Positions 9,462-18,698 of a DNA stretch of 64,000 nucleotides are shown here, piece by piece. Both the position numbers and the translations under genes were made by a program. Every line of letters starts with the position of its first letter. Positions within the stretch are counted from its first letter, which is position 1. This stretch comes from G963678445 sp963678445 (GTDB lineage: Bacteria > Hydrogenedentota > Hydrogenedentia > Hydrogenedentales > G963678445). The DNA is taken from the NCBI GenBank assembly GCA_963678445.1, contig OY782877.1:2232001-2296000 (forward strand). The letters run 5' to 3'. Below the pieces are notes generated by a model, which saw only the letters and a program-made list of their open reading frames with translations, searched no databases and was not told where the DNA came from.

Positions 9462-9819
9462 GATCCGCTCCTTCACTGTTACCCGCCATTGGCAGCTCTT
9501 TTCGTACAGGACTGAAGATATCCAACGCTTCCGTCACGCCGATCGTGCGAAAGCTGTGAGGGGCGTTCGACGGAATGAGATAACAATCCCCCGCATGAAG
9601 AATCGCAGTTTCATCTCCAACAGTAATCTCCAAAGCGCCCCGCAATACGTAGCCAAACTGTTCATGCTCATGGCTATGCGCGGGGGCTTCAACCCCGTCT
9701 TGTGAAGTAAAATGCAACACGGTCATCTTTTCGCCATGCCCCATGGTTTGCAGTTGCACACCAGGCATAATCCTTGTATTCGGCACCGATTCATGCAATA
9801 TAAACATCGCTGGCCCCAT
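9448..9819 (-). CDS. Small single-domain cupin protein (copy 1)
   Basis: This cupin of about 120 aa has motif 1 as HSHEHEQFGYVLRGALEI and motif 2 as HAGDCYLIPSNAPHSF. The His and Glu residues expected to bind a metal are present. Family knowledge: such proteins are isomerases, dioxygenases or ligand sensors for small acids and sugars; the activity cannot be chosen here. ATG codons at 9819 and 9807 are both possible. The second aligns with the MFI start of the neighbouring paralogue and may be the real one. It overlaps the start of the second ThDP enzyme and lies 33 bp downstream of the other cupin. Confidence 0.83.
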   Translation of the reverse strand: MGPAMFILHESVPNTRIMPGVQLQTMGHGEKMTVLHFTSQDGVEAPAHSHEHEQFGYVLRGALEITVGDETAILHAGDCYLIPSNAPHSFRTIGVTEALDIFSPVRKELPMAGNSEGADHERK

Positions 9820-9852
9820 CTTTCGTTGGAGGTGCTTTTCAAATACAGGCTT

Positions 9853-10200
9853 TTACTCTTTCATCCACGGCAGCTCATCACGGGTAGGACTGAACACATC
9901 AATGGCCTCCGTCTTGCCCACCGCAGTAAACATGTGCGGCGCATTGGAGGGGATGAAATAACAATCCCCCGCTTTGAGCGAAACTGTCTTGTCATTCAAC
10001 ACCACATCCAGTTGCCCCTGGATGATATAACCAAACTGTTCCTGGGGATGTGTATGAGTCGGGACACTGCTTTGATCCTCCATATCCCAATGCAAAACCG
10101 TCATACGCTCCCCGCTGCCCAATAGTTTGGCAACGATTCCATTTTTCAGGTCTTTTCCCGGAATATCCCTTGCGATAATAAACATTTCATATCTTTCCAT
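9853..10200 (-). CDS. Small single-domain cupin protein (copy 2)
   Basis: This is a paralogue of 9448-9819 (shared HTHPQEQFGYIIQGQLDV, KAGDCYFIPSNAPHMF and a DVFSPTRDELPW tail). Metal-ligand His and Glu residues of the cupin fold are kept. The likely start is either the ATG at 10200 (MERYEMFII) or the one at 10185 (MFII), which matches the neighbour. Two tandem cupins that diverged but kept their C-terminal tail suggest an ancient local duplication. It follows the phosphatase gene by about 80 bp in the same direction and probably belongs to the same transcript. Function unknown. Confidence 0.83.
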   Translation of the reverse strand: MERYEMFIIARDIPGKDLKNGIVAKLLGSGERMTVLHWDMEDQSSVPTHTHPQEQFGYIIQGQLDVVLNDKTVSLKAGDCYFIPSNAPHMFTAVGKTEAIDVFSPTRDELPWMKE

Positions 10201-10281
10201 CTGGTTAGATTCAAAACATCAAAGTCAAACGCGCCAATGGGCATCCCTAAAAAGTTCTTTTCTCCACGACGTCTTCCATGA

Positions 10282-11943
10282 TTAAACTTGTATTCGTTCT
10301 GCTACCAGGACCGTAATATCATCCGATGCAGGCGCCCCCTGCACATGCTCTTGAACAGAATTCAGCAACGCCTTAACCATCTCTTCCGGTTTCAGATCAG
10401 CCAACCGGCGGGATTCCTCCAGAAGATGCGCCTCAGAGTAGAGCGCATGGGATTCATTCATGGCCTCAGTAACCCCATCGGTATACGCCAGCAATTTATC
10501 ACCCGGCCCAAGATGGATTTCCCGTGTAGTGAATTCGGAATTCTGCAATGCACCCAACACCATTCCATAGGGCATTTCCAACCATTCGACCGTTCGATCG
10601 CTTCGGATTAAAAGCGGCGGATTGTGCCCCCCATTGGAATAGACCAATTTTCCCGAAGGCACATTTAAAACGCCGCAAAACATGGTGACAAACATCAGGC
10701 ATTCATTATTGTCAGCCAAAGCAAAATTCAGACGCTTCAGAATATCGGCGGGATCCAGTAACATGTCATTTATACAGGTTCGCAAAATGGTTTGTGCTGC
10801 CGACATGAATAATGCGGCGGGAACCCCCTTCTCAGATACATCTCCCACGACCAGCAGCAGATGCGCGTCATCAATTAACGCAAATTCATAGAGGTCGCCC
10901 CCCACTTCCCTCGCTGGTTCCAGGATGGCATAAAGATCAAAATCCGAACGGGTTTCAAAAGCAGGAAACGTCTTGCGCAAAAAAGACATTTGGATCTCAC
11001 GTCCAATTTGCAATTCACTTTCCATTCGTTCCTTCGCCGCAGTGGCCGTCTTGAGATCCTCAATATAGCGATTCAATTCACAATCCATGCCGACAAAACT
11101 AAAAGCCAGTTCCCCAATTTCGTCCTGACGGGTTTCGACAATGTAGTCCAGTTGTACACGCGCTTCTTTAGTCAATTTGAATTGCGTTTTTGCGAGGTGC
11201 TTTATAGTACGAGTCAATTGGAGAAGCGGAGTTATCATTCGGTTGGACAAGAACAAGGAAATAGCACCAAAAAGAACGAAGAAAAGCGTCCCCATCACTA
11301 CGCCACTGCTCAGTATGCTGTGCAGCAGAGCCTGGACCGCTTCCAGGGTAAAATCTACCGCAGCGAATAAAGGACGCCCATCAGCCCCTTCAAAATACTT
11401 ATATCCGGTTCGAAAGCTACCCCACTCGCTGGTGTAATCGACATACGCCACCCCCTCTTTCTTCCCCTTGAGTTGCAGCAGGACCTCCCAGACAGGTTCA
11501 GGAGGCGTTACGATAACATAATAGTTAAAATCCGGCTTAGGCCCTGGCTGCGCCTCACCAGGATCACTGCATATCAAAACCGCAATCTGTTTTTTTTCAG
11601 TATCATGAATAGTTAAAACATAGGCATAAGCATAATAACTATCCTTTGCATAGGAAGTCAGTCGCTTTTGATATTGGTTAAACTCCTCCAGATCGATAGT
11701 ATCTGGGCCGGTGGCACGGTTAAGAAAATCAAGAGGGAGGAAATGCTGTACCGCATTGGCGCCTTCCGCCAACTCCGAGTCCACAAAGCTCATAGCGGAC
11801 CGACGTACTACGATATAGTGGTGAACCGAGATGCTGATGGTAAGCAAACAGTTCAAGGCAAAAACAAATAGAAAAATGCGCCATCGCAAGGAAAGATTCC
11901 GACGTTTTTCTACCGCTTCTCGCCGCTCCATTGAGGTATTCAC
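10282..11943 (-). CDS. Membrane-anchored HAMP/SpoIIE-type PP2C phosphatase
   Basis: The protein starts with two transmembrane segments (about WRIFLFVFALNCLLTISISV and VVMGTLFFVLFGAISLFLSN) enclosing a ~170-residue periplasmic sensor region. A HAMP segment (MITPLLQLTRTIKHLA) and the SpoIIE/PP2C domain follow. The catalytic signatures are REVGGDLYEF, VVGDVSEKGVPAALFM, YSNGGHNPPLL, AYTDGVTEAMN and PASDDITVLVA, with all metal-binding Asp residues present. Family knowledge: these enzymes dephosphorylate STAS-domain antagonists, and a STAS protein is encoded in the same strand run at 1140-1481. GTG at 11943 has AGGGGA six bases upstream and is preferred over ATG 12000 or 11931. It is the first gene of the minus-strand unit, so it probably senses a periplasmic signal controlling the pathway. 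Confidence 0.9.
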   Translation of the reverse strand: MNTSMERREAVEKRRNLSLRWRIFLFVFALNCLLTISISVHHYIVVRRSAMSFVDSELAEGANAVQHFLPLDFLNRATGPDTIDLEEFNQYQKRLTSYAKDSYYAYAYVLTIHDTEKKQIAVLICSDPGEAQPGPKPDFNYYVIVTPPEPVWEVLLQLKGKKEGVAYVDYTSEWGSFRTGYKYFEGADGRPLFAAVDFTLEAVQALLHSILSSGVVMGTLFFVLFGAISLFLSNRMITPLLQLTRTIKHLAKTQFKLTKEARVQLDYIVETRQDEIGELAFSFVGMDCELNRYIEDLKTATAAKERMESELQIGREIQMSFLRKTFPAFETRSDFDLYAILEPAREVGGDLYEFALIDDAHLLLVVGDVSEKGVPAALFMSAAQTILRTCINDMLLDPADILKRLNFALADNNECLMFVTMFCGVLNVPSGKLVYSNGGHNPPLLIRSDRTVEWLEMPYGMVLGALQNSEFTTREIHLGPGDKLLAYTDGVTEAMNESHALYSEAHLLEESRRLADLKPEEMVKALLNSVQEHVQGAPASDDITVLVAERIQV

Positions 11944-12109
11944 ATCCAGTCCCCTTACTGTCTGTCGATAATACCGCTCAACTTCTGCGCCCAGTAACAA
12001 AAAACTGTCGTCCGAGCATCATGTTGATAATACACAAGAACTGAGTTTTGCACAATACCTGGATTTGGTATCCCTTGCCCAAAAGTCCCGACGCTTTTCT
12101 GCATCAGAT

Positions 12110-13705
12110 TCAATTCACAATAGAATCGACCGACGCACAATCCGAAAAGTCCCAACCACCGCCCAAGGTACGGTAAAGCCCGATCAGATTCAGCACGACT
12201 TGCCCCTGGCTACTGGCATGGGAATCCTGGGCATCGGTCAACGAACGCTGCATATCCAGCACATTCTGGAAATCGGTTAGCCCCGCTTTATAAAGCATGC
12301 CGACCTGACGGACACTTTCCTGTACTGCCCGAATACCTCTTGCCAGTTCCTGCTCCTTTTCTACCTCACGGGCATAGGCGACCATTGCGCTCGCCACCTC
12401 CTGCATTGCACTTATAACCGCTTTCTCATAAGTCGCAAGGGCCTTCTCTGTACGCGCCTCCTCTATCTTTATCGCATTACGCACACGGCCTGCATCGAAA
12501 AGATTCCAGCTAACCCCCGGACCCAAATTGTACGCCGTGTTATGCCTGTTGAAGAGCGAGTTAACGCGATTATCCTCCAACGTCATCGTTCCCGAAAGGC
12601 TGAATCGAGGATACAAATCCGCCGTGGCAATACCAATCTGTTCCGTCTGCGCCGCCAACGCCCGCTCTGCAGCCCGAATATCGGGACGTTGACGCAAAGC
12701 GTCAGCTGGGATGCCTAGATCTGAGAAAGAATTCGGCGATGGAATCGGAGCGGGCGCCAGAAGATCTGTAAGCGCTGCATTGGGCATTTCACCAAGCAAC
12801 AACGCCAGACGATGGACTGTCTGCTCTTGCTGGGAAAGGAAGGCGGGAATCAAGGCGCGCGTACGCGATAAATTCGATTCGGCCTGATGCACATCAAGAA
12901 GCGGCGCCAGTCCGGCATCATATCGATTTTGAGTCAATTTCAGCGTTTCCTCCTGAAGCTTTACATTTTCGCGTGCAAGATACAGCCGCTGCTGCACGGT
13001 ACGAATTTCAACATACGTACTGGCCACCTCAGCTAACGTGAGTATGAGCACGTCGCGATAAAGTTCTACATTGGACTCAAACCCCGCTTTGGCAGAAAGA
13101 ACACTACGGCGTATACGTCCCCACACATCCAGTTCCCATGCCGATTCAATACCGAGTTGGTGAAACTCGCTGGTCAAATCCGGCTTAGAAGGTTTCGGGG
13201 TACTCAATATTTGCATGACCACGGTTTCTGCGGAGCCCTCATTCAGCAAGCTTTGCATGGTTTCCAGCAGAGAAGGCGCAGAGGGTGTGGGAGAAAAGGC
13301 CCGACTGGTTCGGGTACTCTGAAAAGCCCCCTTTCCAGTCAAATCAGGGTATAAAGTGCCCCGCGCATATCCTAACTGAGCACGGGCGAGGAGTACACGA
13401 GCAGCCGCAAGCTTCAAATCCATATTGTTTTTTTTCGCCGTGTCTATAAGCCCATCCAGAACAGGATCCTCAAAGGAAGTCCACCACGTTTGCAATGCAA
13501 CAGTATCCTTTTCGCCGTCCACTACTCCTTCGACAGACCACGCATCAGGCACCGCAATATCAGGTTTTTCATAGTCTGGCCCTACACGAATGCAGCTTGT
13601 TGAGATAATAGAAACGAGCGACATCAAGACAATCGTATAGATTAGTCTGCATGGGGCTCTCCCCGGAAAAACCGATGTTCTAAACGCAGAATAGTCTGAT
13701 GACAT
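12110..13705 (-). CDS. RND efflux outer-membrane factor lipoprotein (OprM/NodT family)
   Basis: A lipoprotein signal ends at STSC, followed by IRVGPDYEKPDIAVPDAW, the classic start of mature OprM/NodT channels. Two TolC-like repeats follow, with the conserved DVHQAESNLSRTRALIPAF helix, RQRPDIRAAERALAAQTEQIGIA and LYPRFSLSGTM segments. Full length is about 530 aa, normal for the family. Role: trimeric channel across the outer membrane that docks with an RND pump and adaptor. ATG at 13705 is chosen because it gives a normal lipoprotein leader; an open frame extends to 13810 but would add 35 unlikely residues. It is divergent from the adaptor-pump operon at 14058, an unusual layout because such channels usually come third in the same operon. 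Confidence 0.9.
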   Translation of the reverse strand: MSSDYSAFRTSVFPGRAPCRLIYTIVLMSLVSIISTSCIRVGPDYEKPDIAVPDAWSVEGVVDGEKDTVALQTWWTSFEDPVLDGLIDTAKKNNMDLKLAAARVLLARAQLGYARGTLYPDLTGKGAFQSTRTSRAFSPTPSAPSLLETMQSLLNEGSAETVVMQILSTPKPSKPDLTSEFHQLGIESAWELDVWGRIRRSVLSAKAGFESNVELYRDVLILTLAEVASTYVEIRTVQQRLYLARENVKLQEETLKLTQNRYDAGLAPLLDVHQAESNLSRTRALIPAFLSQQEQTVHRLALLLGEMPNAALTDLLAPAPIPSPNSFSDLGIPADALRQRPDIRAAERALAAQTEQIGIATADLYPRFSLSGTMTLEDNRVNSLFNRHNTAYNLGPGVSWNLFDAGRVRNAIKIEEARTEKALATYEKAVISAMQEVASAMVAYAREVEKEQELARGIRAVQESVRQVGMLYKAGLTDFQNVLDMQRSLTDAQDSHASSQGQVVLNLIGLYRTLGGGWDFSDCASVDSIVN

Positions 13706-13944
13706 TATCCCTAAGACCTCTCTCCGACGTGTCAAACGCGGTTCCCCCTGTACCCATAAACTGACAAGACGCATCGAGACTACTTGATTCACATAGGACG
13801 AGACACGCAAGACTACCTAGGGAGTTGGATGACTTCTCACGAACACCCCCTTTGTTCCGGATAAAAAATTTTGCTTCCGACGACGTGTATTCCCCTTCGC
13901 CTATCATAGCAAGAAGTAACAAACCCGCCAAGTGCAATTTTCAC

Positions 13945-13994
13945 ATGCAAGGTAGATTATTTTTGTATGCAAGGAGAAGATTTTTCCGTATTAT
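13945..13994. promoter_or_regulatory. Tandem direct repeats and possible -10 in the efflux divergent promoter region
   Basis: ATGCAAGG occurs at 13945-13952 and again at 13967-13974. Each copy is followed by a similar AGATT-T-rich stretch, so the repeat period is 22 bp, close to two helical turns. A TATTAT/TATAAA box lies just downstream at about 13989-13997, ahead of the adaptor start at 14058. A good -35 at standard spacing is not visible, which would fit an activator-dependent promoter. No regulator gene (TetR, MarR, MerR) is adjacent. Function is inferred. Confidence 0.35.
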
Positions 13995-14057
13995 AAAAGT
14001 TGCCGTGGAATCACCATAGAATTCAGTGAAATCATATGCAGTGTTCGCGGAAGGGGG

Positions 14058-15269
14058 ATGCACATGAAGGTTTGTCCACTGCCAGAACAGGGGCGTTACC
14101 ATTGCATAACGGTCGGAAAATTGCTTTTCTTCCTGCTATTGATTGGATGCCAAGATGAAAAAACAGCGCCAGCAGCTTTTCCACCCCCTACCGTAGTCGT
14201 TGCTGCTCCAATTACCAGGGATGTAGTGAAATACCAGGAATGTCCAGGGACAACACGCGCAGTGGATGAAGTAGAAATACGCGCTCGCGTCCAGGGCGTC
14301 CTGGAAATAGTAAATTTTCAAGAAGCCCAGTATGTGGAAAAGGGACAACTTCTTTTTGTTATAGAAAAAAGCCTGTACGAATCCGAAGTGAACCAGGCGA
14401 TGGCGAACCTGTCGACAGCCAAGGCCGATGCGATGAAAGCAGCGGCGGATTTAGGACGTGTCACACAGGCAGCCCGTAGCGATGCCGTGAGCAAACAGGA
14501 TGTCGATCTCGCCAAGGCCAATGTCGCCAAGGCTAATGCGGCCGTAGCTGCAGCACAGGCCCTCCTCGATCGTGCAAAACTCAATCTGAGCTACACCGAG
14601 ATTGTTGCCCCTATTGCGGGCCAGGTGGGAGAGGACATCGTCGGTGTGGGTAACCTGGTGGGCTACGACGGTCCGACACTTCTCAGCACGATTAAAAATT
14701 ACAATCCACTGTATGTGGATTATGAAATGCCCGAAAAGGCGTTATTACAGTTCGTGCGTGTCGTACATTGGGACCCTCAAAATCCGCCAGACCAAGTCTA
14801 TAATGTATATGTGGGCACCCAACTTGACGAGGATTATCCTCATAAGGGGCGGATTGATTTTATCGAAAACACAGTGAATACCAGTACGGGAACCATCCGA
14901 CTGCGTGCTCTGGTGCCCAACGATACATACCAACTCATGCCGGGCTTATACGTACGAGTTCGAATCCCCATAGGGGAATTGAAAAACGCGCTTCTGATTG
15001 ATGAAAAGGGGGTGGGACGGGATTTAGGCGGTGCCTATGTTTATGTTGTAGGCGCCGACAACGTAGTGCAGCAGAAGTATATCGAGTTAGGACCCCAGCA
15101 GGATGATGGGACCGTCGTAGTCACAGAAGGGCTTGAGCCTGGCGAACTCTATATTCTCGAAGGTCTTCTGCGCGCACGCCCCGGACAACCTGTAACCCCA
15201 ATGGAAAAAACGCCGCAAAAGGATACTGCCGAGAAAACACCGGACACAACGTCCGGCGGGGAGGAATAG
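14058..15269 (+). CDS. RND efflux periplasmic adaptor (membrane fusion protein)
   Basis: This 403-aa lipoprotein (lipobox LLLIGC) has the adaptor domain order. A barrel-sandwich lipoyl half-motif (VEIRARVQGVLEIVNFQEAQYVEKGQLLFVIE) is followed by an alpha-hairpin rich in Ala and Lys (about residues 115-170). The second lipoyl half is LNLSYTEIVAPIAGQVGE, with a beta-barrel and membrane-proximal domain after it. The C-terminus is Lys/Thr-rich (EKTPQKDTAEKTPD). Role: links the inner-membrane pump to the outer-membrane channel. Starts at 14058 or 14064 are both possible; AGGGGG is better spaced from the second. The pump gene follows after two bases, so the two form one operon. Confidence 0.92.
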   Translation: MHMKVCPLPEQGRYHCITVGKLLFFLLLIGCQDEKTAPAAFPPPTVVVAAPITRDVVKYQECPGTTRAVDEVEIRARVQGVLEIVNFQEAQYVEKGQLLFVIEKSLYESEVNQAMANLSTAKADAMKAAADLGRVTQAARSDAVSKQDVDLAKANVAKANAAVAAAQALLDRAKLNLSYTEIVAPIAGQVGEDIVGVGNLVGYDGPTLLSTIKNYNPLYVDYEMPEKALLQFVRVVHWDPQNPPDQVYNVYVGTQLDEDYPHKGRIDFIENTVNTSTGTIRLRALVPNDTYQLMPGLYVRVRIPIGELKNALLIDEKGVGRDLGGAYVYVVGADNVVQQKYIELGPQQDDGTVVVTEGLEPGELYILEGLLRARPGQPVTPMEKTPQKDTAEKTPDTTSGGEE

Positions 15270-15271
15270 GC

Positions 15272-18200
15272 GTGTCCAGATTCAGCATCTTCTTCATCAA
15301 TCGGCCCATATTCGCCATGGTGATTTCGATATTTATCATACTCGTCGGACTCATCTGCCTGCCTCTGTTGCCTGTTGCCAGTATGCCTGACCTCGCGCCC
15401 CCCACCGTGGCTGTATCCGCCGATTACACAGGCGCGAATGCCGATGTACTGGAAGAATCGGTCACACAAATTGTCGAAGAAAGCATCAACGGCGTTGAAG
15501 ACATGATCTACATGAATTCGACAAGTTCAAATTCAGGAAGCATGTCTCTTAACATATCCTTCGAAGTAGATACCGACGTCGACATGGCCACCATACTTAC
15601 CCAAAACCGCGTTGCAGTCGCAGAGCCACGCCTTCCGGATGAAGTAAAACGGCTGGGAGTGACCGTAAAAAAACAATCCGGCAGCATGGTAATGGCGCTG
15701 GTGCTGTATTCCCCCGATGATTCCATTGATATCGTCACGATCAGCAACTACGTCGCTACACAGGTCATCGATGTACTCTCCCGAGTGAATGGCGTTAGCG
15801 AAGTAACAGCTTTCGGTTCCAAAGACATGGGAATGCGCATCTGGCTGGAACCCGGCCTACTTAAAGCGCGCAATCTCTCCGTCAGCGAAGTACTCAATGC
15901 ACTCCAGGAGCAGAATGTACAAGTGGCCGCAGGCAAACTCGGCGCACCACCGGCAAATGAAAACCTGCGATTCGAATATGCCGTATCCACAGTGGGAAGA
16001 CTAAGCACTCCGGAAGAATTCGGTGCAATTATCATTAAAAGAGGCAACAATGGAAGCCTGCTTCGCCTTCGTGACATTGCCCGCGTAGAAATAGGAGCGC
16101 AATCGTACAGTTGGTATGCAGAATTCAATGGGAAATCCACTGTGGCGCTGGGTATATACCAGGCCCCCGGCGCCAATGCTCTCCAAGTGGCTAATGGCGT
16201 CAAGGCGGCCATGAATACCCTGGCGGAAGGCTTTCCAAAAGGGCTCAAACACGAAGTGGCTTATGATTCCTCCGACTACATCCGGCAATCCGTCCGTGAA
16301 GTCATTGTCACTCTGATTCAGGCGATTCTACTGGTTGTGTTTTCCGTGTTCATCTTCCTGCACGACTGGCGCACGACCCTCATTCCATCCATCACCATTC
16401 CCGTGAGTCTGATCGGCACCTTGGCAGTCATGTTGGCCCTGGGCTTCTCCATCAACAACCTCACCCTCTTTGGACTGATCCTCGTGATCGGCATCGTGGT
16501 GGATGATGCCATTGTGGTGACAGAGGGAACAAAACGATATATAGACGAAGAAGGACTTATGCCCAAAGAAGCGACAAAGCGCGCCATGCAGGATGTAGCC
16601 GGAGCGGTTATCGCCACCACATTGGTTCTGCTTGCCGTATTCATTCCCGCCTCGGTAATGCCCGGCTTGACCGGTCGTGTTTACCGACCATTCGCGCTAA
16701 CGATCGCCGTCGCCACCTGCTTTTCCACCCTTAATGCACTCACCTTAAGCCCCGCACTATGCGGCGTATTATTACGCCCCAGAAAAGAAGGAAAAAAAAT
16801 CTTCCCCTTTCGAGCCTTTGACTGGATACTACACAAATGCACCAATGGATATACGAATGTAGTCAGAATGCTCATTCGACGCATTCTTGTTTCCCTTCTT
16901 ATTTTCATCGGTCTGATTGTCCTGGTCGTACTTGGAATACTTAAACTGCCAACCGGATTCATCCCAACCGAAGACCAGGGATACTTCTTTGTAAATGCAC
17001 AGCTTCCTGATGCCGCATCATTATCCCGGACCCAAAAAATCATGCGCAGAATATCAAACATGGTTCTGGAAACAGAAGGCGTGAAAAGCGTTATGACCGT
17101 CGGCGGATACTCGATAATGGACGGGGTGATGGGCTCTAACAGCGGATTTAGTATCGTGAGCCTGAAGCATTGGGATGAACGGACCGAACCCGCCCTGGAA
17201 TCCGGCGCCATTGTATCCGCACTTCAGACTAGGCTATACGCCATTACCGAAGCGCTCGTTTTCGCCTTTCGCCCACCCGTAGTACAAGGGCTTGGTTCCG
17301 TGGGCGGATTCCAACTCGAACTACAGGATCGCGGTGGACTGGGCCTCGCCAACCTCCAAGAAGTGGCCATGGCTATCGTCGCCAAAGGCTACGCCAGTCC
17401 GATCATCACCCGCATGAATCAAAACCTGCGCGCCACCGTGCCTCAATGCTTTATCGAAGTAGATCGAGTTAAAGCCAAACGCCTGGACGTATCCCTCAGC
17501 AGTATATTTCAGACCCTCCAGGCCACACTTGGTTCAGCCTACGTTAACGACTTTAATCGTTTCGGTCGAACCTGGCGCGTGATGGTTCAAGGAGACGAAA
17601 AATTTCGTCAATACAAGCGAGACATAGAAAAATTATACATTCGCACCAACAACGGCAACATGCTTCCCCTGGGAACGATCGTTTCCGTGCGCGACACCTT
17701 CGGCCCGCAACAGATTGACCGATTTAATCTCTACCGAAGCGCCACCATTAGCGGAATGCCAATGCCCGGTTATTCAGAAGGACAGGCCGTTGACGAGATT
17801 GAACGCATCGTCCATGAGACCATGCCCCCCACCATGGGCTTCGAATGGTCCGGAATGACCTATCAGCAAAAAATTGCCGGCAATCTTGCGCCAATCATTT
17901 TTGGACTCGCACTTCTTTTCGTTTACCTCTTCCTGGCAGCACAATACGAAAGTTGGGCAACACCCATGGGCGTCATGCTCAGCGTCCCCATCGCCGTACT
18001 GGGAGCCGTTGGATTAACCCTGGCGCTTCACCTCGAAAATAACATCTATTTCCAAATTGGACTGGTCCTCCTCGTAGGACTTAGCGCCAAAACGGCCGTA
18101 CTCCTGGTCGAATTCTCCAAACAACTCCGAGAAGAAGGGAAAAGCACCACAGAAGCTGCCCTTGCCGCCGCCCGATTACGTTTTCGCGCCATCCTCATGA

Positions 18201-18457
18201 CCGCCATTTCCTTCATCCTCGGCGTCATCCCCCTACTTGTCGCCACCGGAGCAGGAGCAGTCAGCCGACGTTCCCTAGGTACCGTCGTATTCGGTGGCAT
18301 GCTACTATCCGTTTTACTAGGCGTATTCCTCGTCCCCGTTCTCGACGTCAGCGTCCAACGAATCGCCTCCGTACTTTCCTTCAAAAAAAACGCCAACAAA
18401 GAAAGAAATAGCAAAGGCTCGATAACACCACAAGATTCCCATTTGTCCGACCTGTGA
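15272..18457 (+). CDS. RND multidrug efflux pump, HAE-1 family (AcrB/MexB-like)
   Basis: This 1061-aa protein has the full AcrB layout: twelve transmembrane segments and two large periplasmic loops. The start is a GTG with GGGGAGGAA upstream. The N-terminus (MSRFSIFFINRPIFAMVISI) and PVASMPDLAPPTVAVSADYTG are typical. The proton-relay Asp pair is present in TM4 (IGIVVDDAIVV, Asp411-Asp412) and the partner Lys in TM10 (GLSAKTAVLLVEF). Role: proton-driven export of drugs, dyes, bile-type compounds or lipids from the periplasm. It sits directly behind its adaptor and divergent from the outer-membrane factor, giving a complete tripartite set. Substrate range cannot be predicted. Confidence 0.95.
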   Translation: MSRFSIFFINRPIFAMVISIFIILVGLICLPLLPVASMPDLAPPTVAVSADYTGANADVLEESVTQIVEESINGVEDMIYMNSTSSNSGSMSLNISFEVDTDVDMATILTQNRVAVAEPRLPDEVKRLGVTVKKQSGSMVMALVLYSPDDSIDIVTISNYVATQVIDVLSRVNGVSEVTAFGSKDMGMRIWLEPGLLKARNLSVSEVLNALQEQNVQVAAGKLGAPPANENLRFEYAVSTVGRLSTPEEFGAIIIKRGNNGSLLRLRDIARVEIGAQSYSWYAEFNGKSTVALGIYQAPGANALQVANGVKAAMNTLAEGFPKGLKHEVAYDSSDYIRQSVREVIVTLIQAILLVVFSVFIFLHDWRTTLIPSITIPVSLIGTLAVMLALGFSINNLTLFGLILVIGIVVDDAIVVTEGTKRYIDEEGLMPKEATKRAMQDVAGAVIATTLVLLAVFIPASVMPGLTGRVYRPFALTIAVATCFSTLNALTLSPALCGVLLRPRKEGKKIFPFRAFDWILHKCTNGYTNVVRMLIRRILVSLLIFIGLIVLVVLGILKLPTGFIPTEDQGYFFVNAQLPDAASLSRTQKIMRRISNMVLETEGVKSVMTVGGYSIMDGVMGSNSGFSIVSLKHWDERTEPALESGAIVSALQTRLYAITEALVFAFRPPVVQGLGSVGGFQLELQDRGGLGLANLQEVAMAIVAKGYASPIITRMNQNLRATVPQCFIEVDRVKAKRLDVSLSSIFQTLQATLGSAYVNDFNRFGRTWRVMVQGDEKFRQYKRDIEKLYIRTNNGNMLPLGTIVSVRDTFGPQQIDRFNLYRSATISGMPMPGYSEGQAVDEIERIVHETMPPTMGFEWSGMTYQQKIAGNLAPIIFGLALLFVYLFLAAQYESWATPMGVMLSVPIAVLGAVGLTLALHLENNIYFQIGLVLLVGLSAKTAVLLVEFSKQLREEGKSTTEAALAAARLRFRAILMTAISFILGVIPLLVATGAGAVSRRSLGTVVFGGMLLSVLLGVFLVPVLDVSVQRIASVLSFKKNANKERNSKGSITPQDSHLSDL

Positions 18458-18698
18458 GCCCACGAGATATATGATATCCCCCCTGAAACTCCTCAGTTCG
18501 TGGATGGGTTAGAGTATTTAAAGAAATTATAGGTAGAGGCTGGCCCAAAGCGCGTAGCCCCCGCCATTGTTGGATGAATTGGTGTTCGGAGGTATTTATA
18601 GGTAGCCAGTTTGGCTTTAATCCAGAAAAAATGTGTCCTATAATCGGGTTGCACAAAAAAAGACACCCTTTTTACCTCAATCAAGGAGACGCCTGTAT

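Noticed and set aside
1140..11943. Complete RsbW/RsbV/sigma-B-like module
   Set aside because: Phosphatase and STAS protein are present, but no anti-sigma kinase or sigma factor gene is visible in the window.
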